Positions 1 to 8,274 of a stretch of 64,000 nucleotides of DNA are shown piece by piece (the first letter of the stretch is position 1; the number at the start of each line of letters is the position of its first letter). This DNA is from Vampirovibrio chlorellavorus (lineage in GTDB: Bacteria; Cyanobacteriota; Vampirovibrionia; Vampirovibrionales; Vampirovibrionaceae): assembly GCA_003149345.1 (NCBI GenBank), contig QFWI01000011.1:682001-746000 (forward strand), read 5' to 3'. The position numbers and the translations under genes were made by a program. Under the pieces are notes generated by a model, which did not search any database, had not been told where the DNA came from, and saw only the letters and a program-made list of their open reading frames with translations.

Positions 1-1518
1 ATCGATCAGCGTAGCGATGGCGCCTCCCCGGGCGGCTTCGGGGGCCACATGCCCAATGGCAGGGCCTCGGGTGGCCCCGGAAAAGCGGCCATCAGTGACC
101 AGCATGGTACTGCTGGCCAATAGGGGGTTGGACGCAATGGCCTCGGTAATGTAGAACTGTTCCGGCATGCCAGTGGCTGCTGGGCCTTCGTAGCGAATAA
201 CCACGGCATCACCCGGCTGGATTTTGCCGGTGAGGACAGCCTCACGGGCGTCATCCTGATTGTTGAACACTTTGGCTGTGCCTTCAAAGCGGCGCATGTT
301 CGGGTTGAGGGCGGAGACTTTGATCACCGCCCCATCGGGCGCCAAATTGCCAGTGAGTATCCGAATAGCCCCTTCCGGGCGGAGGGGATCGTGGATGGGG
401 CGGATGATATCCTCAGGCTTGCCGCCGTAGTTGCTTAAAAAGCGGGGCATGTTCAGGAAATGCCCTGTTTTCTCCAGAATTTCCAGATTTTCGCCCAAGG
501 TCAGCCCGGTGACGGTAAGGGCGTCCCAATGCAAGAATGGCTGAAGTTCTTTCAGGATTCGGTAAACTCCGCCAGCGTACCAGATTTTATCGGAGGTGAA
601 CTTGCCGGAGGGCTTTAAGTTCAGGATGAAGGGCACTTGGCGGTTGATTTCATTGATGCGCTCGTAGGAAAAGTCCAGCTGGGCCTCTTTGGCCATTGCC
701 GCCAGATGAATGAGGGCGTTGGTGGAGCCGCCGGTGGCCGCATGCACCATCAGGGCGTTGTCCAGCGCTTTTTGGGTGAAGATTTGGCGGGGGCGCAAAT
801 CTTCCGCGATCAGCTCAAACACCCGTTTGCCCGCCTGTCTCGCGGCGTCTTTCAAGGCGTTCAGGTGGGCTGGGATCAGGGCAGTGGCTGGCATTGCCAG
901 ACCCATGGCCTCCGATAAGAGCTGCATGGTGGCCGCCGTGCCAAAAAAGGCGCAAGATCCCGCTGATGGACAAGCCCCGCTGCGCAAAAACTCGTAGCTG
1001 GCCTCGTCAATTTCGCCCCGGCGCTTTTGGGCGTAGATGGTGCCCACCCCTTCCAGGGTAAAGCCTTCCGGGCCCGCTTCCATCACCCCGCCGGGCACCA
1101 CCAACGCGGGTAAATTGAGCCGCAACATAGCCATCAGGTGGGCGGGCAAGGACTTGTCGCAACCGGAGAGGAATACGGCCCCGTCGAAATGTCCGGCCTT
1201 GGCGTGCATTTCGCAGGCCATTACCATTACTTCCCGAGAGGGGAGCGAATAGTGCTGCCCGGCGGTGCCTTGGGCAATGCCGTCGCAAATATCGGTGCAG
1301 GTGTAGTGGGCTGGGGTACCTCCGGCGCTAATAATACCCTTGTCCACAAATTGGGCCAAATCGCCCAGATGAATCGACCCCGGATGGGAATCCCCGTGGG
1401 TGGTTTCCACCAGAATCCACGCTTTGTCCGTTTCTTGCCGTCCCCAGCCGCAGCCCATTCTGAGAGAATCCGCTTCCGGGGATTGTTGCCGACCTTGCTG
1501 GCTATTACTGAGCGACAT
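1..1518 (-). CDS. IlvD/Edd family dehydratase (3' end outside window)
   Basis: This is a dehydratase of the IlvD/Edd family, whose Fe-S enzymes remove water from dihydroxy acids or sugar acids. The 506 visible codons are open from ATG 1518 to the window edge, so the C-terminus is missing. The family's cluster cysteines are visible: C74 and C78 in CTDICDG, C120 in GCDKS, and C183/C189 in GACPSAGSC, plus the LPSRE motif. The start overlaps the end of the aldolase gene by 14 nt, implying translational coupling. Next to a KDPG-type aldolase, a sugar-acid or 6-phosphogluconate dehydratase role is attractive. However, dihydroxy-acid dehydratase of branched-chain amino-acid synthesis is not excluded by sequence alone. 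The family is certain and the substrate is not. Confidence 0.9.
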   Translation of the reverse strand, partial: MSLSNSQQGRQQSPEADSLRMGCGWGRQETDKAWILVETTHGDSHPGSIHLGDLAQFVDKGIISAGGTPAHYTCTDICDGIAQGTAGQHYSLPSREVMVMACEMHAKAGHFDGAVFLSGCDKSLPAHLMAMLRLNLPALVVPGGVMEAGPEGFTLEGVGTIYAQKRRGEIDEASYEFLRSGACPSAGSCAFFGTAATMQLLSEAMGLAMPATALIPAHLNALKDAARQAGKRVFELIAEDLRPRQIFTQKALDNALMVHAATGGSTNALIHLAAMAKEAQLDFSYERINEINRQVPFILNLKPSGKFTSDKIWYAGGVYRILKELQPFLHWDALTVTGLTLGENLEILEKTGHFLNMPRFLSNYGGKPEDIIRPIHDPLRPEGAIRILTGNLAPDGAVIKVSALNPNMRRFEGTAKVFNNQDDAREAVLTGKIQPGDAVVIRYEGPAATGMPEQFYITEAIASNPLLASSTMLVTDGRFSGATRGPAIGHVAPEAARGGAIATLID

Positions 1519-2197
1519 GGCAAGCCTCAACCGTTTTCAAATAGGCCACGGCCAGTTCCCGAATGGCCGCCTCATCCCGCTTGGCCACCAGTGCCTTGGG
1601 TAGCAATGGGCCGCCCACGCCCACGGCCAAAGCGTCCGCCTTTAGATAGCCTGGAACGTGTTCTTGAAGAATACCCCCGGTGGGCACCACTTGTAATTGG
1701 GGAAAAGGGCCACGCAGGGCGCTTAAAAACTCGGCGCCGCCTGAACACTGGGCCGGGAAAAACTTAACCGCCAAAGCACCCAGCTGGGTGGCCCGATGCA
1801 TTTCGGTGGGGGTCAGGGAGCCCGGCAAAATCAGGATATCCTCCGTTTCGCCCATCGGAATCATTTCCTCGATCAAAGCGGGAGACACAATAAATTCCGC
1901 CCCGGCGGACAGGGCCTGATAGGCGGTGTCCACATCCAGTACGGTGCCCGCCCCAATCAGGGCCTCCGGGTATTCTTCGCACAGGCTTTCAATAACATCG
2001 GTCGCTTCGGGGACGGTAAAGGGGATTTCAATGGCCCCAAAGCCACACTGAATCAGTAAGTGGCTGGCCCACAGTGCGCTTTCAGCGTTATCGCTGCGCA
2101 CAATGGCGATGAGTTGCGATTGCTTCAGTTGATGCAGGGCCTTCTGGCGTTTGGAGGTCTCGGATTCAGAAATTTCGGGGTTTGGGTTGCTGTCCAT
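1505..2197 (-). CDS. eda: 2-dehydro-3-deoxy-phosphogluconate (KDPG) aldolase family
   Basis: This 230-aa class I aldolase of the KDPG/KHG family cleaves 2-keto-3-deoxy-6-phosphogluconate, or a related 2-keto-3-deoxy sugar acid, to pyruvate and an aldehyde. The Schiff-base lysine is K145 in AVKFFPA, a catalytic glutamate is E57 in GAIEIPF, and LPGSLTPTE and VVPTGG match the phosphate-binding loops. The reading frame stays open upstream, but ATG 2197 is preceded by AAAAGG at a suitable distance and begins a typical short N-terminus. It lies 5 nt after the cyclase-like gene and overlaps the dehydratase by 14 nt, so the three genes form one operon. An Entner-Doudoroff-like sugar-acid route is the simplest reading. 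Confidence 0.9.
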   Translation of the reverse strand: MDSNPNPEISESETSKRQKALHQLKQSQLIAIVRSDNAESALWASHLLIQCGFGAIEIPFTVPEATDVIESLCEEYPEALIGAGTVLDVDTAYQALSAGAEFIVSPALIEEMIPMGETEDILILPGSLTPTEMHRATQLGALAVKFFPAQCSGGAEFLSALRGPFPQLQVVPTGGILQEHVPGYLKADALAVGVGGPLLPKALVAKRDEAAIRELAVAYLKTVEACHVAQ

Positions 2198-2202
2198 CGT
2201 GA

Positions 2203-2913
2203 TTAACCTTTTGCGGAATTGCTTCTTAATACGGCACGGGCGGGGGCGCCATCCCCGTTTTCTAGCTTCAAGGGTAGGCAGAGCAATTCGTACCATCCCG
2301 GCTTGACCCCTTTCAGGGTGAGTCCTTCCAGAATGTACACCCCAGCGTTCATCAGCCGGTGATGGGTGGGGGCCTCCTCCTCGTATAGGGTTTTGGCGTG
2401 AAAAGCCTCTACCGACAGATAGTCGATGCCCACCAGCTTGACGCCCAATTCCACCAGAAAATCGGCGGCATGGGGGTTGAGATGGCAAAAGTGTTCGTTG
2501 AAGGGCTGTTTGTACCACTCCTGCTCGGAGTTCACGGTTTTAAACAGTACCCGTTCCGCTTTGCGCAAATCCAGAAAAGAGGGATTGCGCTGGAGTTCGC
2601 CCAGAGTGATTTTTTCCGGGTCTTCAATCTCCACCACCACAGCTGGGCCAATGTAGGGGGATACATCCATCTCGCTCAGGCTGTGACCGTCCTGCTTAAA
2701 GTGGGAAAAGGCGTCCACGTGGGTGCCGGTATGCGACCCCAGTTTGAGGAAGGATACCGTGGCCGGATCGCCGCAGCACACATCCAGGGTTCGGGTAATC
2801 TCCACCCCCGGATCACCCGGCCATGCAATCATTTGATGCGAGAGCGGGATGGAAATATCAATCAGGGTTTGGCTCATGGGAGACGATTCTTTACAGCAGA
2901 CAGAGACGGGCAA
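2203..2913 (-). CDS. Cyclase family metal-dependent hydrolase (kynurenine-formamidase-like fold)
   Basis: This is a member of the cyclase/KynB-like metal hydrolase family (PF04199). Its metal signature HTGTHVDAFSH occupies residues 61-71, and the family's WPGDP motif occurs near residue 31. Such enzymes hydrolyse formamides or lactone-like substrates. Here it heads an operon with a sugar-acid aldolase and dehydratase, so a lactonase-type or other sugar-acid step is a guess. Two starts are possible. TTG 2913 has GGAGG 11 nt upstream. ATG 2877, which begins MSQTLIDISIPL, fits family N-termini better but lacks a ribosome site. I used the TTG; the 12 extra residues are uncertain. Confidence 0.82.
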   Translation of the reverse strand: MPVSVCCKESSPMSQTLIDISIPLSHQMIAWPGDPGVEITRTLDVCCGDPATVSFLKLGSHTGTHVDAFSHFKQDGHSLSEMDVSPYIGPAVVVEIEDPEKITLGELQRNPSFLDLRKAERVLFKTVNSEQEWYKQPFNEHFCHLNPHAADFLVELGVKLVGIDYLSVEAFHAKTLYEEEAPTHHRLMNAGVYILEGLTLKGVKPGWYELLCLPLKLENGDGAPARAVLRSNSAKG

Positions 2914-2924
2914 TGCTTGGAATA

Positions 2925-2939
2925 CCTCCGTTTATCATA
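2925..2939 (-). promoter_or_regulatory. -10 box and ribosome site of the cyclase-aldolase-dehydratase operon
   Basis: On the minus strand TATGAT (2934-2939) is followed within a few bases by GGAGG (2925-2929) and TTG 2913. No convincing -35 was found. The very short leader supports the TTG start of the cyclase gene. Confidence 0.45.
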
Positions 2940-3202
2940 ACCAAGGGAAGGGCTTTCGTCGATTGTTGTTCTGTCTTATGGCCTGGCGGAGAATGCTCCG
3001 AAAAGTCTGCGCTTTCGCCAAAATCGGGGAGATTCAATTAGTCGGTTGTCTGGCTCAGCTTGCCCGGCTGGCCAATTGTCACAGCTGTGCCCGACCGCCA
3101 TAATACTGCCTATCCGATGCAATGTTTGCAGGAATGAAGTTGATTCCTGTGCAGGTCGATTACGCAATAACTTCTGTTTCGCACAAGCAGGGGGAGGGCA
3201 TC

Positions 3203-3412
3203 ATGACCAGTAAGCAAGGGTCTGGAACCAGCAAGCGAGGGTTTGCCTCCATGGATCCGGTCAAACAGCGGGAAATCGCTAGCAAAGGCGGTAAAGCCGC
3301 TCACGAAAAAGGAACCGCTCACGAGTTTACGCCTGAAGAGGCAGCCGCTGCGGGCCGCAAGGGCGGTCAGGCCAGTGGTCGGGGTCGTTCAGCGGCTCGT
3401 TCCGCTGAATAA
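3203..3412 (+). CDS. KGG repeat stress protein (GsiB/con-10-like)
   Basis: This 69-aa, very hydrophilic, glycine- and alanine-rich protein carries KGG-type motifs (ASKGGKAAHEKG and GRKGGQASGRG), like the small stress-induced proteins of the KGG family (PF10685; GsiB, Con-10). These are thought to be hydrophilin-like protectants during desiccation or general stress. The start ATG 3203 is set by GGGGGAGGG just upstream; the open frame reaching back to 3122 has no ribosome site. It stands alone, and a strong hairpin terminator follows at 3439-3468. No catalytic role is expected. Confidence 0.85.
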   Translation: MTSKQGSGTSKRGFASMDPVKQREIASKGGKAAHEKGTAHEFTPEEAAAAGRKGGQASGRGRSAARSAE

Positions 3413-3438
3413 GCATCCGGTTTTTTCGAGGGGGAATG

Positions 3439-3468
3439 AAAAGGGCATCTGTTTCAGGTGCCCTTTTT
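3439..3468 (+). terminator. Rho-independent terminator after the KGG gene
   Basis: AAAAGGGCA pairs with TGCCCTTTT across an 11-nt loop and runs into a T-tract. It lies 26 nt after the KGG stop codon. Confidence 0.8.
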
Positions 3469-3516
3469 GCTGTTCGCTTCCTGGCAGGGGGAGGGCCATT
3501 CCATTACAATGAGAGC

Positions 3517-4473
3517 ATGACCGCACCGCCTTACTCTCAGTCTGAACTGACCCGCTTGATCAAGGAAAAAGCGCTGGCCTTGGGCTTCGCCAAGGTGGGT
3601 ATCGTTCCGGCGGCAGCCTTTCAAAATGGAGAAGCGGCGCATTTGCAGGCTTGGCTGGATCAGGGCTTTCACGCCGAAATGGAGTGGATGGTCACCCATT
3701 ATGACAAGCGGAAAGATCCGGGCTCACTGATGGAAGGCACTCGCTCCATTGTGTGCGTGGCCATGAATTATTTCACCCCGGATGCTTATGACCCCAGCGA
3801 TTCGCAAGCGCTGAAAATCGCCAAATACGCCCGAGGCACGGATTACCACTATGTGCTGAAAGAACGGCTGAAGGCCTTGTTGACCTATGTGCAAACACTT
3901 CAGCCGACCGTGCAGGGACGGGCCCTGACCGATAGCGCCCCCATTATGGAAAAGCCCTTGGCCGTGCAGGCTGGCTTGGGGTGGATGGGCAAAAACGGCA
4001 ACCTTATTTTGCCGGGGATGGGCTCGTTTTTCTTTTTGGGGGAGTTGCTGCTGGATATTGACTTGGACTATGACACCGCGGTGGTGCCCAACCAATGCGG
4101 CAATTGCAGGCGCTGCCTGGATGCCTGCCCCACGGAAGCCATTGTGGCGCCTTCGGTGGTGGATGCCAACCGCTGCATTGCCTACTGGACCATTGAGTAC
4201 AAAGGCGAGGTGTTTCCGGCCCCCATTCGGGAGAATTTGAATGGTTGGGTGTTTGGTTGTGACATTTGTCAGGATGTGTGCCCCTGGAATGTCAAATTCT
4301 CGCGTCCCACGGCGGAAGAGGCTTTTCAGCCCCGGCCATTGACGGTGAGTCCTCAGCGGGAAGCGTTGATGGGGTTGGATGAGGAGGCGTTTCGAGAGGT
4401 CTTTCGTAAAAGCCCCATTAAGCGTCCCAAGTTGCAGGGGTTGCGACGGAACGTCAGCCTGGCCACTGAGTAG
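3517..4473 (+). CDS. queG: Epoxyqueuosine reductase QueG
   Basis: QueG performs the last step of queuosine synthesis in tRNA, reducing epoxyqueuosine with cobalamin and two [4Fe-4S] clusters. The cluster ligands are visible: C194, C197, C200, C204 in CGNCRRCLDACP, and C248, C251, C255 in CDICQDVCPWN. The protein is 318 aa, shorter than the about 380 aa of E. coli QueG, so the C-terminal HEAT-like extension appears absent. ATG 3517 was chosen over the upstream open frame because TACAAT (3505-3510) lies only 6 nt before it and no ribosome site precedes it, which suggests a leaderless mRNA. Together with nrdJ it implies that cobalamin is available to the cell. Confidence 0.93.
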   Translation: MTAPPYSQSELTRLIKEKALALGFAKVGIVPAAAFQNGEAAHLQAWLDQGFHAEMEWMVTHYDKRKDPGSLMEGTRSIVCVAMNYFTPDAYDPSDSQALKIAKYARGTDYHYVLKERLKALLTYVQTLQPTVQGRALTDSAPIMEKPLAVQAGLGWMGKNGNLILPGMGSFFFLGELLLDIDLDYDTAVVPNQCGNCRRCLDACPTEAIVAPSVVDANRCIAYWTIEYKGEVFPAPIRENLNGWVFGCDICQDVCPWNVKFSRPTAEEAFQPRPLTVSPQREALMGLDEEAFREVFRKSPIKRPKLQGLRRNVSLATE

Positions 4474-4486
4474 CGGCTGCCCCCCC

Positions 4487-4514
4487 TTGGCGTGTGTTAT
4501 CTTTGCGATATGAT
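4487..4514 (+). promoter_or_regulatory. Sigma70-type promoter upstream of pgi
   Basis: TTGGCG (4487-4492) is separated by 16 nt from TATGAT (4509-4514), giving a leader of about 155 nt before pgi. The leader holds a CCCTTT/AAAGGG inverted repeat near 4522-4537 and a second TATGAT at 4627-4632 that could serve as an alternative start. Confidence 0.55.
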
Positions 4515-4673
4515 AAACTTTCCCTTTATTTAAAGGGGAGTGCTTTGGCAGTCCGGGTTTTTGGGGCGTTTATGCAAACTTGCACTCAAGCCCCAGCCGA
4601 AATTTAAAACCCGGAACTTGCATTTATATGATTGCATTTGAATTGAGTCTGAATTGAGAACAGAAGGCCACCG

Positions 4674-6074
4674 ATGATTAAACTGGACTATGGCAATATC
4701 TCCACCGACAAAGTGGGACAAGCGCACGGATTAAACCTGCCTCAGGTGTTTGAGGATTATGGCGCTCAGATTCGGGACATTGTCAGCCGCATTTACGCGG
4801 AAAAAGACCAGCCCGGCGGCTGGAAACGCTGGCTCAATCTGGGCTATGATCAAAAATTGCTGGATGAGCTGAACGCTTACGCCCAATCGGTCAAAGGCCG
4901 CTTCAGCGATATGGTCATTCTGGGCATTGGCGGCTCCTCGCTGGGAGGCTACGCCCTTTTGCGAGCCTTGCTGCACCCTTACTGGAACCAGCTTAGCGAT
5001 GCTCAGCGCAACGGTTTTCCCCGTTACTACTTTGTGGAAAACGTGGACAGTGACCAGATTAATCCGTTGATGGACATGCTGGATCCCCAGCGCACCCTGT
5101 TTGTGGTGATCTCCAAGTCTGGCACCACCGCGGAAACCATGAGCGCTTTCATGATCGCCAAGGATTGGCTGGAGCAAAAACTGCCAGCGGATCAGGTGAA
5201 GCAGCACATTGTGGCCATAACCGACGCCCAAAAAGGGGTGTTGCGCCCGGTGGCCAATCAGCTGCAATACCAGACCTTTGAAGTGCCCGATGACGTGGGC
5301 GGTCGTTTCTCCGTGTTTTGCGCGGTGGGGCTGTTGCCTGCGGTACTGTGCGGGGTTTCTCTCTCCGAGATTCAAAAAGGCATTCAGGATCTGGATAAGG
5401 TGCTGCAAAATCCTGATATCCAGCAAAACCCGGCGGCGCAAGGGGCCTTGCTGCAGTATTTGCTGTATGAGCAAGGCAAACCCATTTCCGTGTTCATGCC
5501 CTACTCATACCGTTTGGCTTCAGTGTCGGATTGGTACGTGCAGCTTTGGGCGGAGTCGCTGGGCAAAAAGCACGACTTGCAGGGCAACGTGGTGCATGTG
5601 GGGCCCACGCCGGTTCGGGCCGTCGGGGTGACCGATCAGCACTCTCAGGTGCAGTTGTTCAATGAAGGCCCTTTTGACAAGGTGTTTACCTTTGTTTCGG
5701 TGGGTAAGCCCGCTCAGGACATTCAAATTCCGGCCAATCAGTTCAGTGATGTGGAAGACCTGAACTACTTGAACGGGAAGCCCATGAGCCAGCTGATGCA
5801 GGCCGAGTTTGAATCCACCCGGGCTAGCATTACCAACAACCAGCGTCCCAACATGACCCTGGCCCTGCCGCAGGTGGATGCCTATCACGTGGCGCAGCTC
5901 CTGTATTTACTGGAAGTGCAGACGGCCATCGCCGGGGCATTGATGGGCATTGATCCCTTTGATCAGCCCGGGGTGGAGCTGGCCAAGAAGTACACCTACG
6001 CCCTGATGGGCCGGAAGGGGTACGAAGGCTTGATTGCTGAAGCCCGAGGCCAAAAAAGCCCCCTTGGCGTTTAA
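4674..6074 (+). CDS. pgi: Glucose-6-phosphate isomerase
   Basis: Pgi interconverts glucose 6-phosphate and fructose 6-phosphate in the cytosol for glycolysis and gluconeogenesis. The 466-aa protein is the short bacterial form. It shows the phosphosugar-binding motifs GIGGSSLGG and SKSGTTAET, and the family signature around GPTPVRAVGVTDQHSQ. ATG 4674 is preceded by AGAAGG at good spacing. A promoter lies about 160 nt upstream, and the gene is not tightly linked to its neighbours. A pgi together with the aldolase/dehydratase pair at the left end means hexose phosphate can enter more than one route here. Confidence 0.97.
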   Translation: MIKLDYGNISTDKVGQAHGLNLPQVFEDYGAQIRDIVSRIYAEKDQPGGWKRWLNLGYDQKLLDELNAYAQSVKGRFSDMVILGIGGSSLGGYALLRALLHPYWNQLSDAQRNGFPRYYFVENVDSDQINPLMDMLDPQRTLFVVISKSGTTAETMSAFMIAKDWLEQKLPADQVKQHIVAITDAQKGVLRPVANQLQYQTFEVPDDVGGRFSVFCAVGLLPAVLCGVSLSEIQKGIQDLDKVLQNPDIQQNPAAQGALLQYLLYEQGKPISVFMPYSYRLASVSDWYVQLWAESLGKKHDLQGNVVHVGPTPVRAVGVTDQHSQVQLFNEGPFDKVFTFVSVGKPAQDIQIPANQFSDVEDLNYLNGKPMSQLMQAEFESTRASITNNQRPNMTLALPQVDAYHVAQLLYLLEVQTAIAGALMGIDPFDQPGVELAKKYTYALMGRKGYEGLIAEARGQKSPLGV

Positions 6075-6244
6075 CTGATGAACGGGGATGCGGATGCGCT
6101 CTTTGTTGAGAAAACTCAAAAACATCCCCTCTTAAGCAGTTATAATGCAATCAGAATCAACTGATGAAAAGTTCTTTTGCTTATATCTCAACTTCACCGT
6201 ATCAGAATGCGTTTTAATTTATATTGTATTGGAGGTAGTAATCA

Positions 6245-6496
6245 ATGCCTTTCGTAATTACCGAACCCTGCGTTAATGTTAAAGATAAGGCCTGCGTTGG
6301 CGTTTGCCCCGTAGACTGTATCTACGACTTTGATGGTGAAAACCAACTCTACATCCACCCGGATGAGTGCATTGAGTGTGGCGCTTGCCAACCCGTTTGC
6401 CCGGTCAGCGCTATTTATATGGACGCTGAAGTTCCCGCTGATCAAGCCAAGTACATCGATTTGAACGCCGAAAAAGCCCGCGCCCTGAAAGGCTAG
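6245..6496 (+). CDS. 7Fe/8Fe-type ferredoxin (FdxA-like)
   Basis: This 83-aa cytosolic electron carrier has two cluster motifs. The N-terminal half carries C9, C17, C21 and C25 with the spacing of [3Fe-4S]/[4Fe-4S] ferredoxins (PCVNVKDKACVGVCPVDC), and the second half has CIECGACQPVCP. The layout matches the FdxA family. GGAGG lies directly upstream of ATG 6245, a strong ribosome site, suggesting high expression. It is monocistronic, with a symmetric terminator at 6530-6564. Partner enzymes cannot be deduced from the context. Confidence 0.93.
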   Translation: MPFVITEPCVNVKDKACVGVCPVDCIYDFDGENQLYIHPDECIECGACQPVCPVSAIYMDAEVPADQAKYIDLNAEKARALKG

Positions 6497-6529
6497 TTTT
6501 TTCGGTCGGCACTAAGCCTTCCAATACAA

Positions 6530-6564
6530 AAAAATGCCTGGAACTGAAAAGCTCCAGGCATTTT
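6530..6564. terminator. Bidirectional hairpin terminator after ferredoxin
   Basis: ATGCCTGGA (6534-6542) pairs with TCCAGGCAT (6553-6561). A-rich and T-rich flanks let it end the ferredoxin transcript and the opposing small membrane-protein transcript. Confidence 0.85.
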
Positions 6565-6622
6565 GCTGCTAACCGATTATTCACTGCGTGTTTGAGAGGA
6601 CTGAGTTTTCAGGTTTTAGGTT

Positions 6623-6877
6623 TCAGGATGAGTGAGACGGGTTGAAGAATTCCTGCACCGCATGGGTCACGCTAACCTGAGCTTTGTTCAGGGGGCTCCA
6701 GACCTGACGGGCGCCCGCGGAATAGGGTGTCAGGCAGTAAATGGTCAGAAGGGTCGCCAGTATCCCAAAACAAATGGGTAAATTGCGTTTGCAAAACTCA
6801 ATCAGGACGGTAATAACCACCAATCCACTGACGAGAATAGAAGTCCACAAGCCTGTCCAGGCCAAGGTCGATTCCAT
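6623..6877 (-). CDS. Small two-helix membrane protein, unknown
   Basis: I do not recognise this 84-aa protein. It has two hydrophobic segments, at about residues 8-26 and 32-52, separated by the charged turn EFCKRN, and a polar C-terminal tail, so it is probably an inner-membrane protein. The start ATG 6877 has AGGGA upstream and a TATAAT box at 6900-6905. It stands alone and faces the ferredoxin gene across a shared terminator. Confidence 0.6.
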   Translation of the reverse strand: MESTLAWTGLWTSILVSGLVVITVLIEFCKRNLPICFGILATLLTIYCLTPYSAGARQVWSPLNKAQVSVTHAVQEFFNPSHSS

Positions 6878-6899
6878 AGCCAGAATCCCTCATAAGCTG

Positions 6900-6905
6900 A
6901 TTATA
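6900..6905 (-). promoter_or_regulatory. -10 box of the small membrane-protein gene
   Basis: TATAAT on the minus strand lies about 22 nt before ATG 6877. A weak TTCTTG sits 16 nt further upstream. Confidence 0.5.
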
Positions 6906-7050
6906 AGTGCCGCACTTACTTCAAGAACAATGAACCGGAATTGGATCGCTGTATGCCACCCCCACCTCGGTTGGGGTTGACTCCTATGGATGCTTTATTA
7001 ATACCAAGCCCAATCCGTTTTTAAACCTGTAGCAGGTATGATAGTTTATT

Positions 7051-8184
7051 ATGATCTCACTGCTTCGATTTTTAGTGCGTTTCACGGCTTCCTCCATCGC
7101 TTTCTTTCTGTTGCTGGTTTTTGTAATTCGGGTGTTTGCCCCCGGCAACGCGGATACAGCCGCCATTTTTAAGGCTCTGGGTTTTATCCAGCCAGTGCTG
7201 GATGGGGGCGTCATGATTTTGAGCTGGCCGGTTCAGCAAGTCTGTCAGTGGGTGCTGCCTTTGGTGCCTGTTGCCTGGCAAGACCGTTTTCCGGTGGCCT
7301 CGGCTGCCGGATTCGTACAAGCGTTGGTGGATACGTTCCTACAGCTTCCCGGCATGATGAATTCCCCCTTGGGCCCTCAGTTGCTGGATTTTAGTTATGG
7401 TGCGTATTTCCCCGGGGTGTTGGATTGGCGCTTGTTACTATCGGTTGCCTTTTGGGGCTGGGTGGAATCTGGCATACTGAAGGGCTTGAATGTGCTGGAT
7501 AGCCGATTGTACCGGTACGAGATCCGTCGGCGGGATGAGGCGTTGTTGCGCTCCTTTCAGGAGGGGGGCGGCACGCAAAAGGAGCCGGGAGCTGGACAAA
7601 AAAATGTATTGTTCAATCAATTGGTGGGTGGGTTAAAAAAAGAGATTTCCGCCCTGAATAAAACGGTGAACCTGGATCCCCTGACCCAGTTGTTTAACCG
7701 GGGATACCTGGATATTTATCTGGACGCCGAATTGCAAAAAGCCCGCTGGAATGGCTCCACTTTGGCCGTTCTGTTGCTGGATGTGGATAATTTCAAGGCG
7801 GTCAATGATGGCTACGGGCATGCCTCGGGAGATGAGCTGCTCCAGAAAGTCGCTGCCGTCCTCTCCAACATCAAGCCGCCTCAAGGGAAGGCTGTGGCCT
7901 TTCGCTATGGCGGCGAGGAAATGGTGATCGTATTGACCGATACCAGCTCAGCGGTGGCGCAGCAAGTCGCGGAAACTGCTCGGGTTTATATCCAGAAACT
8001 CAAGCTGGATGGGGCGCCAGAGTATCCGATCAGCGCCAGTATTGGTTGTTGTACGCTGCAATTTACCCAGGCTTTGGCGGAGGCGGGTTTCGCTGCCCCG
8101 GATTTGTTGGCCAAAGCCGATGAGTTGATGTATCAGGCCAAGCAGACCGGAAAAAATCGGGTGGTGGCCAATACCTATGGTTGA
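7051..8184 (+). CDS. Membrane-bound diguanylate cyclase (GGDEF)
   Basis: The C-terminal half (about residues 205-375) is a complete GGDEF domain that makes c-di-GMP from two GTP. It shows DPLTQLFNRGYLD, the metal-binding DVDNFKAVND and the active-site GGEE at residues 287-290. The N-terminal half holds a transmembrane helix (about 8-26) and further hydrophobic stretches near 50-75 and 125-145, probably a membrane sensor of no recognised type. No RxxD inhibitory site was obvious. TATGAT (7037-7042) precedes the start by 8 nt with no ribosome site, which suggests a leaderless transcript. It probably feeds motility or surface-attachment control in this flagellated cell. Confidence 0.93.
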   Translation: MISLLRFLVRFTASSIAFFLLLVFVIRVFAPGNADTAAIFKALGFIQPVLDGGVMILSWPVQQVCQWVLPLVPVAWQDRFPVASAAGFVQALVDTFLQLPGMMNSPLGPQLLDFSYGAYFPGVLDWRLLLSVAFWGWVESGILKGLNVLDSRLYRYEIRRRDEALLRSFQEGGGTQKEPGAGQKNVLFNQLVGGLKKEISALNKTVNLDPLTQLFNRGYLDIYLDAELQKARWNGSTLAVLLLDVDNFKAVNDGYGHASGDELLQKVAAVLSNIKPPQGKAVAFRYGGEEMVIVLTDTSSAVAQQVAETARVYIQKLKLDGAPEYPISASIGCCTLQFTQALAEAGFAAPDLLAKADELMYQAKQTGKNRVVANTYG

Positions 8185-8230
8185 AGTGGCCTGTCAGCCA
8201 GCCCTGGTCAATTCTGAGCCCTTATAACTC

Positions 8231-8274
8231 AACCTGGCTGAAAACTAAACCTGGCTGAAAACTAAACCTGGCTG
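8231..8274. repeat. 17-bp tandem repeat (2.6 copies) across a stop codon
   Basis: AACCTGGCTGAAAACTA occurs at 8231 and 8248, and its first 10 bases again at 8265. Read on the minus strand, each unit carries the last codons and TAG stop of the cysteine desulfurase gene. The desulfurase end has therefore been duplicated in tandem. Confidence 0.9.
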
